This document shows, piece by piece, positions 1 to 7,102 of a stretch of DNA of 12,588 bases (position 1 is the first letter of the stretch; every line of letters begins with the position of its first letter). This stretch comes from CAIYHK01 sp964638795 (GTDB taxonomy: Bacteria; Actinomycetota; Acidimicrobiia; Acidimicrobiales; Ilumatobacteraceae). A program made the position numbers and the translations under genes. The notes under the pieces are model-generated. The model had not been told where the DNA came from. It saw nothing but the letters and a program-made list of their open reading frames with translations, and did not search any database. The stretch spans positions 1 to 12,588 of the forward strand of contig CAZXAX010000049.1 in the NCBI GenBank assembly GCA_964638795.1, in the 5' to 3' direction.

Positions 1-820
<820 letters not shown>

Positions 821-828
821 TTTGATTT

Positions 829-833
829 CTCCT
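829..833 (-). promoter_or_regulatory. Ribosome binding site of atpD
   Basis: AGGAG on the minus strand, 8 nt before the ATG at 818-820 and directly after the atpG stop codon. It decides between two nearby in-frame ATGs in favour of the first. Confidence 0.8.
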
Positions 834-835
834 GC

Positions 836-1789
836 TCAGATTCTTCCGCTGGTGAGATTGTCTTCAAGAGCGAGTTCAATGAGACGCGCGGTCTCGTCTT
901 TGTCGCCTGACGACAGTGCTTCCGCACCGCCGACGATTTCCATAATTTCTGTCGTGATCGAGTCCTGACGCGCGCGGTTCATGATGCGCGACAAGTTCTT
1001 GATCAACTCTTCTGCGTTGTCAGTTGCGGACTTCATTGCGCGCTGACGGAACGCGTGTTCGGATGCCGCTGCATTCAAAAGCGCGGCATAAATACGTGCT
1101 TCGACATAGCGCGGCAAGAGATGGTTCAGGATCGTGGTCGGATCTGGTTCGTATTCGTAATCAGCAGACGCTCCCTCTTGACCACCCGCAGCAACGGCTT
1201 CGGTGTCAAGCGGAACGAGCGGACGCAGAACAACTTCTTGCGAACCCGCAGAAATGAAGCGCGTGTAAACGAGCTCCACTTTGTCAACCGCACCAGACAC
1301 AAACAGGTCAACCACGTACTGGCCGATTGCGATCGCGTCTGCATGTGCTGGGCTGTCTGAGAAACCAGCAAAACCTTCGCCGAGTTTGTAGTCGCGGAAG
1401 CGCAGGTACGACTCCGCCTTGCGACCAACTGGAACCACGATGTAGTTCTTGCCCGCAAGCACATCGGCTTTGACTTCACCTTCAACCGCACGCAGAACAC
1501 CGGTGTTGTAACCACCACAAAGACCGCGGTCTGCAGTTACTGCCACATAACAGGTGGTCTTAACTTCGGAGCGGCCCGCCAGGAATGGTGTGTCACGTGA
1601 TGCGCCAGCGGCTGCGAGGTCACGAACTACAGCGGTGATCTGTTCCGAATACGGAACAGCCGCTTGTACTCGCTGCTGGGCCTTGACGATGCGGGACGCT
1701 GCGATCAACTCCATTGCGCGAGTGATCTTCTTTGTCGCCTGCACCGACCGAATACGGCCACGCAGAATTCGTTCCTGACCTCCTGCCAT
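836..1789 (-). CDS. atpG: ATP synthase F1 gamma subunit
   Basis: Central rotor shaft that couples c-ring rotation to catalysis in the alpha3beta3 head. The protein has 317 residues; the family usually has about 285-305. The N-terminal helix carries the family pattern (RIRSVQATKKITRAMELIAA), the mid-domain has TADRGLCGGYN, and the C-terminal helix carries ATDNAEELIKNL and ITTEIMEIVGGAEAL. Oddity: the canonical protein stops soon after EIVGGAxAL (about residue 292), but here about 25 more residues follow, acidic and amphipathic-looking (for example ETARLIELALEDNL). Start: GGAG inside the end of atpA lies 8 nt before this ATG, and the gap to the atpA stop is 5 nt, so translation is probably coupled. 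Confidence 0.98.
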   Translation of the reverse strand: MAGGQERILRGRIRSVQATKKITRAMELIAASRIVKAQQRVQAAVPYSEQITAVVRDLAAAGASRDTPFLAGRSEVKTTCYVAVTADRGLCGGYNTGVLRAVEGEVKADVLAGKNYIVVPVGRKAESYLRFRDYKLGEGFAGFSDSPAHADAIAIGQYVVDLFVSGAVDKVELVYTRFISAGSQEVVLRPLVPLDTEAVAAGGQEGASADYEYEPDPTTILNHLLPRYVEARIYAALLNAAASEHAFRQRAMKSATDNAEELIKNLSRIMNRARQDSITTEIMEIVGGAEALSSGDKDETARLIELALEDNLTSGRI

Positions 1790-1794
1790 CTAGA

Positions 1795-3396
1795 TCACTC
1801 CGTGGCGAGGGTCTTGTTGCTTGCGGCGGCGCCGAGCTCTTCCGCGTCAGTTGCGGTCGGATCGGCGGCACCAGCAGCAGGGGCCGATGTCTTGAATGTC
1901 TTCTTGAATGCTTCGATGATTCCAGCCAGATCGGATGGAACGTCAGACTTTGGATCTTGACGAATACCGGCCAACAACGCACCATGACGAGTACGCATGT
2001 GATCAAGCAACTCGGACTCAAAGCGACGCACATCAACCACCGGCAAATCGTCTAGATAGCCCTTGGTGCCAGCAAAAATCGAAACGACCTGCTCTTCAAC
2101 GGGCATCGGGCTGTTGAGTGGCTGCTTGAGCAACTCAACCAAGCGATATCCGCGCTCAAGCTGGGCTTTCGAGATGGCGTCCAGTTCCGAACCGAAGGTT
2201 GCAAAAGCTTCAAGCTCGCGGAACTGCGCGAGGTCAAGTTTCAATGTGCCTGACACGCTCTTCATCGACTTGATTTGTGCCGCACCACCTACGCGCGACA
2301 CCGAAATGCCCACGTCAACAGCAGGGCGTACACCCGACTTGAACAGTGAGTCCTGCAGGTACACCTGGCCGTCGGTGATTGAAATCACGTTGGTCGGAAT
2401 GTACGCCGACACGTCACCGGCTTTGGTCTCAATTACCGGCAGAGCGGTAAGCGATCCTGCACCATTGGCGTCGCTCAACTTCGCTGCACGTTCAAGCAAA
2501 CGGCTGTGTAGGTAGAAGACGTCGCCCGGGTACGCCTCACGACCTGGTGGGCGACGCAGCAAAAGTGCGAGTTGGCGGTATGCCTCTGCTTGCTTGGAGA
2601 GGTCGTCGTAAACAACGAGAGCATGCTCGCCGTTTTCCATCCAGTGCTGACCCATCGCGCAACCACCGTATGGTGCGAGATATTTGAACGGCGCCGGATC
2701 GGATGCAGGAGCCGCAACAACAACGGTGTACTCAAGCGCACCGTATTGACGCAGAGTCTCAACGGTCTGGGCAACGGTTGAACCCTTCTGACCAATCGCA
2801 ACATAGATGCACTTAACGCCGAGACCTTTTTGGTTGAGGATCGTGTCAATTGCAATGGTGGTCTTGCCGGTCTTGCGGTCACCAATGATGAGTTCGCGCT
2901 GTCCACGACCAATTGGGGTCATTGCGTCAATGGCCTTGATGCCAGTCTGCAACGGTTCGTGTACGGGCTTACGGCCCATGATGCCGGGAGCTTGAACCTC
3001 AACGCGACGGCTGATGCCTCCAACGATGTCGCCCTTGCCGTCGATTGGCTCACCGAGTGCGTTCACAACGCGGCCAAGCAACGCATCGCCGACGGGAACC
3101 GAAAGAATGCGACCAGTTGCCTTCACGGTCTGACCCTCTTCGATGTGGTCGGCATCGCCGAGAACAACCGCACCAATTGCGTGCTCGTCAAGGTTCAGTG
3201 CGAGACCGATTGTGCCGTCTTCGAATTCAAGCAACTCATTCACCGCGCAGCCGGGAAGACCGCTCACGCGAGCAATACCGTCACCCACTTCGGAGACGCG
3301 GCCGACTGTCTGCTTGTCATAGTCAGGCTTGTAGCCCTCGAGACCTTTTGCAATCGACGCCGCGATGTCTGTTGCGGAGATTTGTAGATCTGCCAT
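1795..3396 (-). CDS. atpA: ATP synthase F1 alpha subunit
   Basis: Non-catalytic, nucleotide-binding subunit alternating with beta in the F1 head; it supplies the arginine finger to the catalytic site. Of 533 residues, visible motifs are the alpha-type P-loop GDRKTGKT (172-179), Walker B-like VVYDD (261-265), and the family signature PAVDVGISVSRVGG with the finger at Arg368. The N-terminal region (residues 1-30) would bind delta. Oddity: the usual C-terminus falls near IIEAFKKTF (about 501), after which there is an Ala-rich, acidic tail of about 32 residues. Mycobacterial alpha also has a C-terminal extension, known to suppress ATP hydrolysis, but that tail is Lys-rich, so equivalence is not shown. 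Start: AAAGGA lies about 9 nt upstream, and the gap to atpH is 17 nt. Confidence 0.98.
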   Translation of the reverse strand: MADLQISATDIAASIAKGLEGYKPDYDKQTVGRVSEVGDGIARVSGLPGCAVNELLEFEDGTIGLALNLDEHAIGAVVLGDADHIEEGQTVKATGRILSVPVGDALLGRVVNALGEPIDGKGDIVGGISRRVEVQAPGIMGRKPVHEPLQTGIKAIDAMTPIGRGQRELIIGDRKTGKTTIAIDTILNQKGLGVKCIYVAIGQKGSTVAQTVETLRQYGALEYTVVVAAPASDPAPFKYLAPYGGCAMGQHWMENGEHALVVYDDLSKQAEAYRQLALLLRRPPGREAYPGDVFYLHSRLLERAAKLSDANGAGSLTALPVIETKAGDVSAYIPTNVISITDGQVYLQDSLFKSGVRPAVDVGISVSRVGGAAQIKSMKSVSGTLKLDLAQFRELEAFATFGSELDAISKAQLERGYRLVELLKQPLNSPMPVEEQVVSIFAGTKGYLDDLPVVDVRRFESELLDHMRTRHGALLAGIRQDPKSDVPSDLAGIIEAFKKTFKTSAPAAGAADPTATDAEELGAAASNKTLATE

Positions 3397-3413
3397 GTCT
3401 TGGTTTCCTTTTC

Positions 3414-3941
3414 TCAGATCCTGGACTTCAAGTCTTCGATGCTCTTGCGAACACTTACGTCAATGACATCGTCACCGACGGTGGCAACTACGCCACCAAC
3501 AACCGAAGTATCGACAACAAATTGCGGAGCAATCTGTGTGCCGGCTTTCTTGGTCAATGCCGAAGCGATACGTGCTTTCTGATCGTCAGACAGCGCTACC
3601 GCAGTGCGTACAACGGCGACTTCTTTGTTTCCCGAATGCGCAGCGCGTTTAGCGAATGCATCAACAATCGCCGACAGCTCGCTCACTCGACCAGCGCCCA
3701 CGATCATCGAGACGATCTGAGTGGTGGTAACACTCGCCTTGCCGCCGAGGAGATCCTCCACGATGGCTTGACGCTTCTGGGCGGGGATGAACGAGTCACC
3801 CAGAGCTGTGCGCAATGCATCGCTGCTTTCGAAAGCATTCTTTGCCTGCGAGAGTTCTGCAGCGACTTGCTCGACGCTTTCCTCAGCGCGCGCAATCTCA
3901 AATAACGCGCGTGCATAACCTTCGATACGTGCTTGGCTCAT
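3414..3941 (-). CDS. atpH: ATP synthase F1 delta subunit (OSCP-type)
   Basis: Stator protein that joins the b/b' stalk to the top of the alpha3beta3 head. The 175-residue length matches the stand-alone family (about 175-185). The N-terminal six-helix domain begins with the usual RIEGYARALFEIA. The C-terminal part has the expected VDTSVVGGVVATVGDDVID, then the short closing helix (SVRKSIEDLKSRI). It starts 2 nt after the atpF stop codon, and AGGT 8 nt upstream inside atpF probably serves as ribosome site. It is separate from any b subunit, unlike the b-delta fusion of mycobacteria; the atpF and atpH frames differ, so readthrough would not fuse them. Confidence 0.96.
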   Translation of the reverse strand: MSQARIEGYARALFEIARAEESVEQVAAELSQAKNAFESSDALRTALGDSFIPAQKRQAIVEDLLGGKASVTTTQIVSMIVGAGRVSELSAIVDAFAKRAAHSGNKEVAVVRTAVALSDDQKARIASALTKKAGTQIAPQFVVDTSVVGGVVATVGDDVIDVSVRKSIEDLKSRI

Positions 3942-3943
3942 GG

Positions 3944-4483
3944 CTATGCACCTACCTTTGAGATGAATCCCTCAATGAGGTCTTGCTGAGTCTTTGCATC
4001 AAGGGTCTCGCGAGTAACGCGTTCAAGAACCGCACTACTGAGGCGTGCGATCTCGCTGCGAAGTTCATCGTTACCGCGGCCTTGCATGTTGCCAATTTCG
4101 GCGCTTGCTTTGGCTTCGAGATCGGCGAGCTCTGCTTGGAGGCGAGCACGACCATCGGCAAGAACCGCCGCTGCTTGTGCATCTGCTTCGGCAAGAATTT
4201 TCGAGCGCTCAGCAGCGATGTCACCGAGTGCTGAGCGGATGCCGGCAGCGTCGCTTTCAGCCTTTGACTTTGCCGAGCTTGCGGCATCGAGTTCTTTTTG
4301 AATTCTTTCGGTGCGTGCACCAAAAGATTTCTTCGCCATCGGCAAAGCAAATTTTCCAAGCGCAGCAAAAACCAAGATCGACGAGATACCGCCGTAAATG
4401 ATTTCGGCTTTCTCTGGCCAGAGCCAGTGAATTGATTGGCTTGGATCCGAGGCCAAAACTGAACTGAGAATTGAACCGATCAT
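3944..4483 (-). CDS. atpF: ATP synthase F0 b subunit (second of two b-type genes)
   Basis: Peripheral stalk subunit anchoring F1 to the membrane. The 179 residues comprise a 25-residue lead, one membrane helix (about 26-48, AEIIYGGISSILVFAALGKF), then a long charged, Ala-rich coiled coil up to the delta-binding C-terminus (LERVTRETLDAKTQQDLIEGF). This C-terminus is closer to ordinary b than that of the upstream gene, so I call this one b and the other b'. The start codon overlaps the stop of atpF' in an ATGA arrangement, and a strong GGGAGG sits 6 nt upstream. Probably pairs with b' to form a b/b' heterodimer (inferred from adjacency and family precedent). Confidence 0.94.
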   Translation of the reverse strand: MIGSILSSVLASDPSQSIHWLWPEKAEIIYGGISSILVFAALGKFALPMAKKSFGARTERIQKELDAASSAKSKAESDAAGIRSALGDIAAERSKILAEADAQAAAVLADGRARLQAELADLEAKASAEIGNMQGRGNDELRSEIARLSSAVLERVTRETLDAKTQQDLIEGFISKVGA

Positions 4484-5085
4484 CGCGAACCTCCCGCCAT
4501 GGCATCGGCAATTGCGCGTTCCACAACTGCTGCATCAGGTGCACGGCCCACTGACAATTCCGTCGCCCGAGTCACCACTGCCGACACCGCAGCAGTGATC
4601 TGGGAACGGTTTGCTTCACGCGCCGCACTGAGTGCTGCGTCCGCCTCACTTCGACGCGCTGCAATCCTTGAGTTCAACTCACTGATTGCCGCCTGGCGCT
4701 CAGAGTCAAGCGTCTGACGTGCGGCGTCAACCTTTGCTGCAGCTTCGGCCCGAACTGCCGCCAACGCCTTTTCGTACTCGGCCACGTCACCGCGCGCAGC
4801 CGCTGTTGTGGCCTCGGCGCTTTCATGGTCGGCACGAATACCGGCGTAACGGTCATCCATCCCTTTTTTCAATTTGGGGAACAGGAAGTAACGAATCGCA
4901 ACCGCCATCACCACAAAGGAAAGACCGCCCCAGAGGAGCTCCTTTCCTTCAGGTGCGATCGGGTTGGGACCCATGTCCTGACCTTCTTCTGCCTCAATTT
5001 TCGGTGTGACGAGGCCCGTGGATTGACCCACGAGTTTCACCTGCACCGAGTTCTCACCTCTATGGGTGATGACTGCTGTCAGCAT
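4480..5085 (-). CDS. atpF': ATP synthase F0 b'-type subunit (first of two b-type genes)
   Basis: Second stator-stalk subunit, 201 residues. It has one membrane helix (about 50-70, LLWGGLSFVVMAVAIRYFLF), a linker PKLKKGMDDRY, and a long coiled coil rich in Ala, Glu and Arg. Oddity: about 49 residues precede the membrane helix and are expected on the outer face. The far start at 5083-5085 is supported by AGGAG 5 nt upstream. An internal ATG at 4972-4974 (Met38, before GPNPIAPEGKELLWGG) would give a shorter protein of more usual form and has a weak AAGG 7 nt upstream, so the extension needs confirmation. The stop overlaps the atpF start by 4 nt. Which of the pair is formally b or b' is inferred. 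Confidence 0.93.
   Translation of the reverse strand: MLTAVITHRGENSVQVKLVGQSTGLVTPKIEAEEGQDMGPNPIAPEGKELLWGGLSFVVMAVAIRYFLFPKLKKGMDDRYAGIRADHESAEATTAAARGDVAEYEKALAAVRAEAAAKVDAARQTLDSERQAAISELNSRIAARRSEADAALSAAREANRSQITAAVSAVVTRATELSVGRAPDAAVVERAIADAMAGGSR
4490..4495 (-). promoter_or_regulatory. Ribosome binding site of atpF
   Basis: GGGAGG on the minus strand, 6 nt before the atpF ATG and inside the last codons of atpF'. It is among the strongest Shine-Dalgarno sequences in the cluster and favours high re-initiation on atpF. Confidence 0.75.
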
Positions 5086-5090
5086 GTCAG

Positions 5091-5095
5091 CTCCT
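5091..5095 (-). promoter_or_regulatory. Ribosome binding site of atpF' (supports the long start)
   Basis: AGGAG on the minus strand, 5 nt before the ATG at 5083-5085. It favours the long N-terminus of the b'-type subunit over the internal Met38 start. Confidence 0.7.
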
Positions 5096-5142
5096 GCGCT
5101 GCATTAGACGGGTAATGACTTTCCTTGAGCGTTCTTCGAATC

Positions 5143-5430
5143 TCAGGCGAACTTGAGAAGAATGAACACCACGAATCCAATAAGCGCAAGCGCTTCGGTA
5201 AATGCGATACCGAGGAACATCGTGGTACGAACCATTCCAGCTGCTTCAGGCTGGCGGGCCATTGCCGAAACGGCCTGACCTACGAGGTAACCGATGCCAA
5301 TGCCGGGTCCGATGGCTGCAAGGCCATACGCGAAACCGGCTGACGCCGCAGCTGCGATGTTCTTCTCATCTGCAGCAGTTTTGGCAACCGTGTCAACGGT
5401 CTCCGCGGCAAGTCGTGCAAGTGCTTCCAT
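5143..5430 (-). CDS. atpE: ATP synthase F0 c subunit (rotor ring)
   Basis: Proteolipid that forms the ion-driven rotor ring. Two membrane helices flank the polar loop ARQPEAAG (58-65). The first helix has the glycine packing motif GPGIGIG (41-47) and the second has the ion-binding carboxylate Glu79 in FTEAL. No Gln in helix 1 and no Ser/Thr after Glu79, so proton rather than sodium coupling is expected. The length of 95 exceeds the usual 70-85 because about 24 residues (rich in Ala, Glu and Asp) precede the first helix; no later Met falls before the loop, so this start is forced. GGAGA lies 8 nt upstream. It is flanked by the two longest gaps within the atp genes (55 and 57 nt), as is common around this highly expressed gene. 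Confidence 0.97.
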   Translation of the reverse strand: MEALARLAAETVDTVAKTAADEKNIAAAASAGFAYGLAAIGPGIGIGYLVGQAVSAMARQPEAAGMVRTTMFLGIAFTEALALIGFVVFILLKFA

Positions 5431-5485
5431 TTTTTCTTTCTCCTATGTGTCGTTGGTTTAGGGAGATCTCTTACTTGTTTTCTTC

Positions 5486-6244
5486 TCAGTGCTCCGGGTG
5501 TACCGCACCACCGATGTACACGGCGGTGAGGATCGTGAAGATGTAGGCCTGCAGGAATGCAACCAACACTTCGAATCCGGTGAGGAAGATCAACATGAAC
5601 ATCGGCAATACGCCGAAGGGTACGAGAACTTTGTCGCGCGCTTGGAAAAGCGCCTCAGACAAAAGTGCGAAGGTGACCAGAAGAATGTGGCCAGCGAGCA
5701 TGTTTGCAAAGAGTCGCACCATCAACGAGAACGGACGCACGATGATCGTTGAGATGAACTCAATTGGAGTCACCAGTGCGTACAACGCTTTCGGCACACC
5801 AGGAGGGAAGAGAACGGATTTGAAGTAGCCACCGAAACCTTGATGTTTGATTCCAGCACCGTTGTAGATGACCCATACGAGTATCGACAAGAAAGCAGGA
5901 ATCGCCATACGTGCAGTAGCAGGCATTTGCAAGATCGGAATAATGCCCGGCGCGTTACACAAATAAATGAAAACGAAAAGCGAAAGAAGAAACGGTGTCC
6001 AACCAAGACCATCACGGCCCATGGTCTGCATCACGATTCCGTTTTCAACAAACTCAACTGTGGTCTCAGCAAAGTTACGAACACCGGTTGGAGCTTTGCG
6101 GTGATCCTGTCGCGTTGCGAGGATAAAGACCACTATTGCGATCAGCGCTGCTGCAACTGCAATGAGACCAACTTTGTTGAGGCTCGGTGCAACTTCACGC
6201 CAGCGCAGGATTTCGTTAATCGGTGGAAACTCAAGTGCGAACAC
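5486..6244 (-). CDS. atpB: ATP synthase F0 a subunit (proton channel)
   Basis: Membrane subunit that carries the two proton half-channels against the c-ring. Its 252 residues include several hydrophobic helices. The essential arginine is Arg177 in PFSLMVRLFANMLAGH, where the NMxAGH form (His186) replaces the GE of E. coli, as in mycobacteria. The last helices (LTGFEVLVAFLQAYIFTIL) are typical. The start is a GTG at 6242-6244 with AAGGA about 10 nt upstream; an in-frame TAA (the stop of the atpI-like gene) just before it rules out an earlier start. The gap to the atpI-like gene is 24 nt. Confidence 0.97.
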   Translation of the reverse strand: MFALEFPPINEILRWREVAPSLNKVGLIAVAAALIAIVVFILATRQDHRKAPTGVRNFAETTVEFVENGIVMQTMGRDGLGWTPFLLSLFVFIYLCNAPGIIPILQMPATARMAIPAFLSILVWVIYNGAGIKHQGFGGYFKSVLFPPGVPKALYALVTPIEFISTIIVRPFSLMVRLFANMLAGHILLVTFALLSEALFQARDKVLVPFGVLPMFMLIFLTGFEVLVAFLQAYIFTILTAVYIGGAVHPEH

Positions 6245-6268
6245 GGTGGTGTGATCCTTCGTAGTTGG

Positions 6269-6736
6269 TTAGATCGAATCGAGGGGCTTAGCGGACTCTA
6301 TGTTGGCAGATTCAGGCTTCAACCCAGGAAACGCTAGCGACGCTGCCACGTGCCGCATTTCCCAAAAAAGTAATCCAAGATGGGTGACGATCAGCGTTAT
6401 CCCAAGTGCGACAAGTGACACCCACCCGGCGTCCTTAACGAGAATTACAGCCAAGAAAATGAGTCCAAGCCGACCCAGGTAACCAAAAAGCACCGCACCC
6501 ATCATGAGAGCGAGCGAGATTCTCACAGTTAGTGAGATTGTGAGCGCTGCCAACATGAAATTGAGAAGCACGATCGCAATTGCGTATCCGGCTGACCAGA
6601 CACCGTTTAGGCCCCAGATAACCCCGCAAACCGCCAGATACAGGGGCGTGAAAATGAGTCCACGGCGAACAATGTCGCGGCCAACTTCCATCTCGGGCGC
6701 TGGGCCTTCAACGCGAGTGACAAAGCTGTCGCTCAT
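6269..6736 (-). CDS. atpI: AtpI-like ATP synthase accessory membrane protein
   Basis: A 155-residue protein with four predicted membrane helices (about 26-45, 47-70, 75-101, 105-125) and short polar ends. Size, topology and position directly before atpB match the ATP synthase I (UncI/AtpI) family, which helps c-ring assembly or, together with AtpZ, forms a magnesium/calcium channel in some bacilli. I recognise it mainly by context and topology, since the family is poorly conserved. Its ATG overlaps the stop of the atpZ-like gene (ATGA), and only a weak AAGG 10 nt upstream is seen, so coupling with atpZ is likely. Confidence 0.75.
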   Translation of the reverse strand: MSDSFVTRVEGPAPEMEVGRDIVRRGLIFTPLYLAVCGVIWGLNGVWSAGYAIAIVLLNFMLAALTISLTVRISLALMMGAVLFGYLGRLGLIFLAVILVKDAGWVSLVALGITLIVTHLGLLFWEMRHVAASLAFPGLKPESANIESAKPLDSI

Positions 6737-7047
6737 GAGTCGTTGGCCTTGTGCGACGAAGCTGACATCGCATTGCGCTCAGCTTCAAGCACTTTCATGT
6801 TCGCGTCGTAGGTGTACCAAATCTTGACGAATTGTCCGACCACCGAGAACGTGAACATCCCGATCATGAACCAAGGGGTGGTTTCCAGCCACAAATCGAG
6901 GGCCAAACCTATGAGGAAAAAAACGGTTATGACGCCGGCAAATTCAGCTCCACGCGAGAGGTTGTCATCAGGACGAACCTTCGACTTCGGTACGGGTACC
7001 AGTGGCAACTCGGGTCCTCGGGTTTTCCGCTCAACGAGCGCGTTCAC
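6733..7047 (-). CDS. atpZ: AtpZ-like small membrane protein of the ATP synthase operon
   Basis: A small protein with two membrane helices: FAGVITVFFLIGLALDLWL, then after the turn ETTP, WFMIGMFTFSVVGQFVKIWY. The pattern GLxLDxxLxTTPxFxxxGM is that of the AtpZ family, which sits at the head of atp operons and acts with AtpI. The C-terminal tail is charged (about 25 residues). The start is uncertain. I give GTG 7045-7047 (104 residues). Alternatives are GTG 7060-7062 and TTG 7006-7008; the TTG has the best ribosome site (GAGG, 7 nt upstream) and yields 91 residues. The open frame reaches 7203, but that part overlaps the wecA-like gene and reads as low-quality sequence rich in Cys and Arg. The GTG used here lies inside a perfect inverted repeat. 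Confidence 0.8.
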   Translation of the reverse strand: MNALVERKTRGPELPLVPVPKSKVRPDDNLSRGAEFAGVITVFFLIGLALDLWLETTPWFMIGMFTFSVVGQFVKIWYTYDANMKVLEAERNAMSASSHKANDS

Positions 7048-7060
7048 ACCTTGTGAACGC
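7040..7060. repeat. Perfect 9-bp inverted repeat at the head of the atp genes
   Basis: Arms GCGTTCACA and TGTGAACGC surround a 3-nt centre (AGG on the minus strand). As RNA it would form a 9-bp stem with a 3-nt loop; as DNA it could be an operator for a dimeric regulator. No U-run follows on the minus strand, so it is not a standard terminator. It lies between the wecA-like stop and the first secure part of the atpZ-like gene. Confidence 0.75.
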
Positions 7061-7066
7061 ACGCAC

Positions 7067-7096
7067 AATCTAGATGCCAAAAGGGTCCGAGGGCAA
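7067..7096 (-). promoter_or_regulatory. Possible promoter for the atpZ-atpI-atpB... unit
   Basis: On the minus strand, TTGCCC (7091-7096; four of six bases match TTGACA) is followed after 18 nt by TAGATT (7067-7072), a TANNNT-type -10. A transcript would begin near 7060, at the edge of the inverted repeat 7040-7060. Both hexamers lie downstream of the wecA-like stop codon or its last bases. This is inferred from matches only. Confidence 0.4.
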
Positions 7097-7102
7097 AACG
7101 CC

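Noticed and set aside
3045..3905. A 286-codon open frame on the plus strand opposite atpA and atpH
   Set aside because: Its product is rich in Arg, His, Cys and Ser with no domain pattern, and the minus strand here encodes well-conserved atpA and atpH. It is a shadow frame.
3938..3947. A b-delta fusion by stop-codon readthrough between atpF and atpH
   Set aside because: The atpH frame is shifted relative to atpF, so readthrough would not yield the delta protein.
7040..7060. The inverted repeat as a rho-independent terminator of the wecA-like gene
   Set aside because: On the minus strand the stem is followed by GCTCGTTGAG-type sequence, not a T-run, and the same is true on the other strand.
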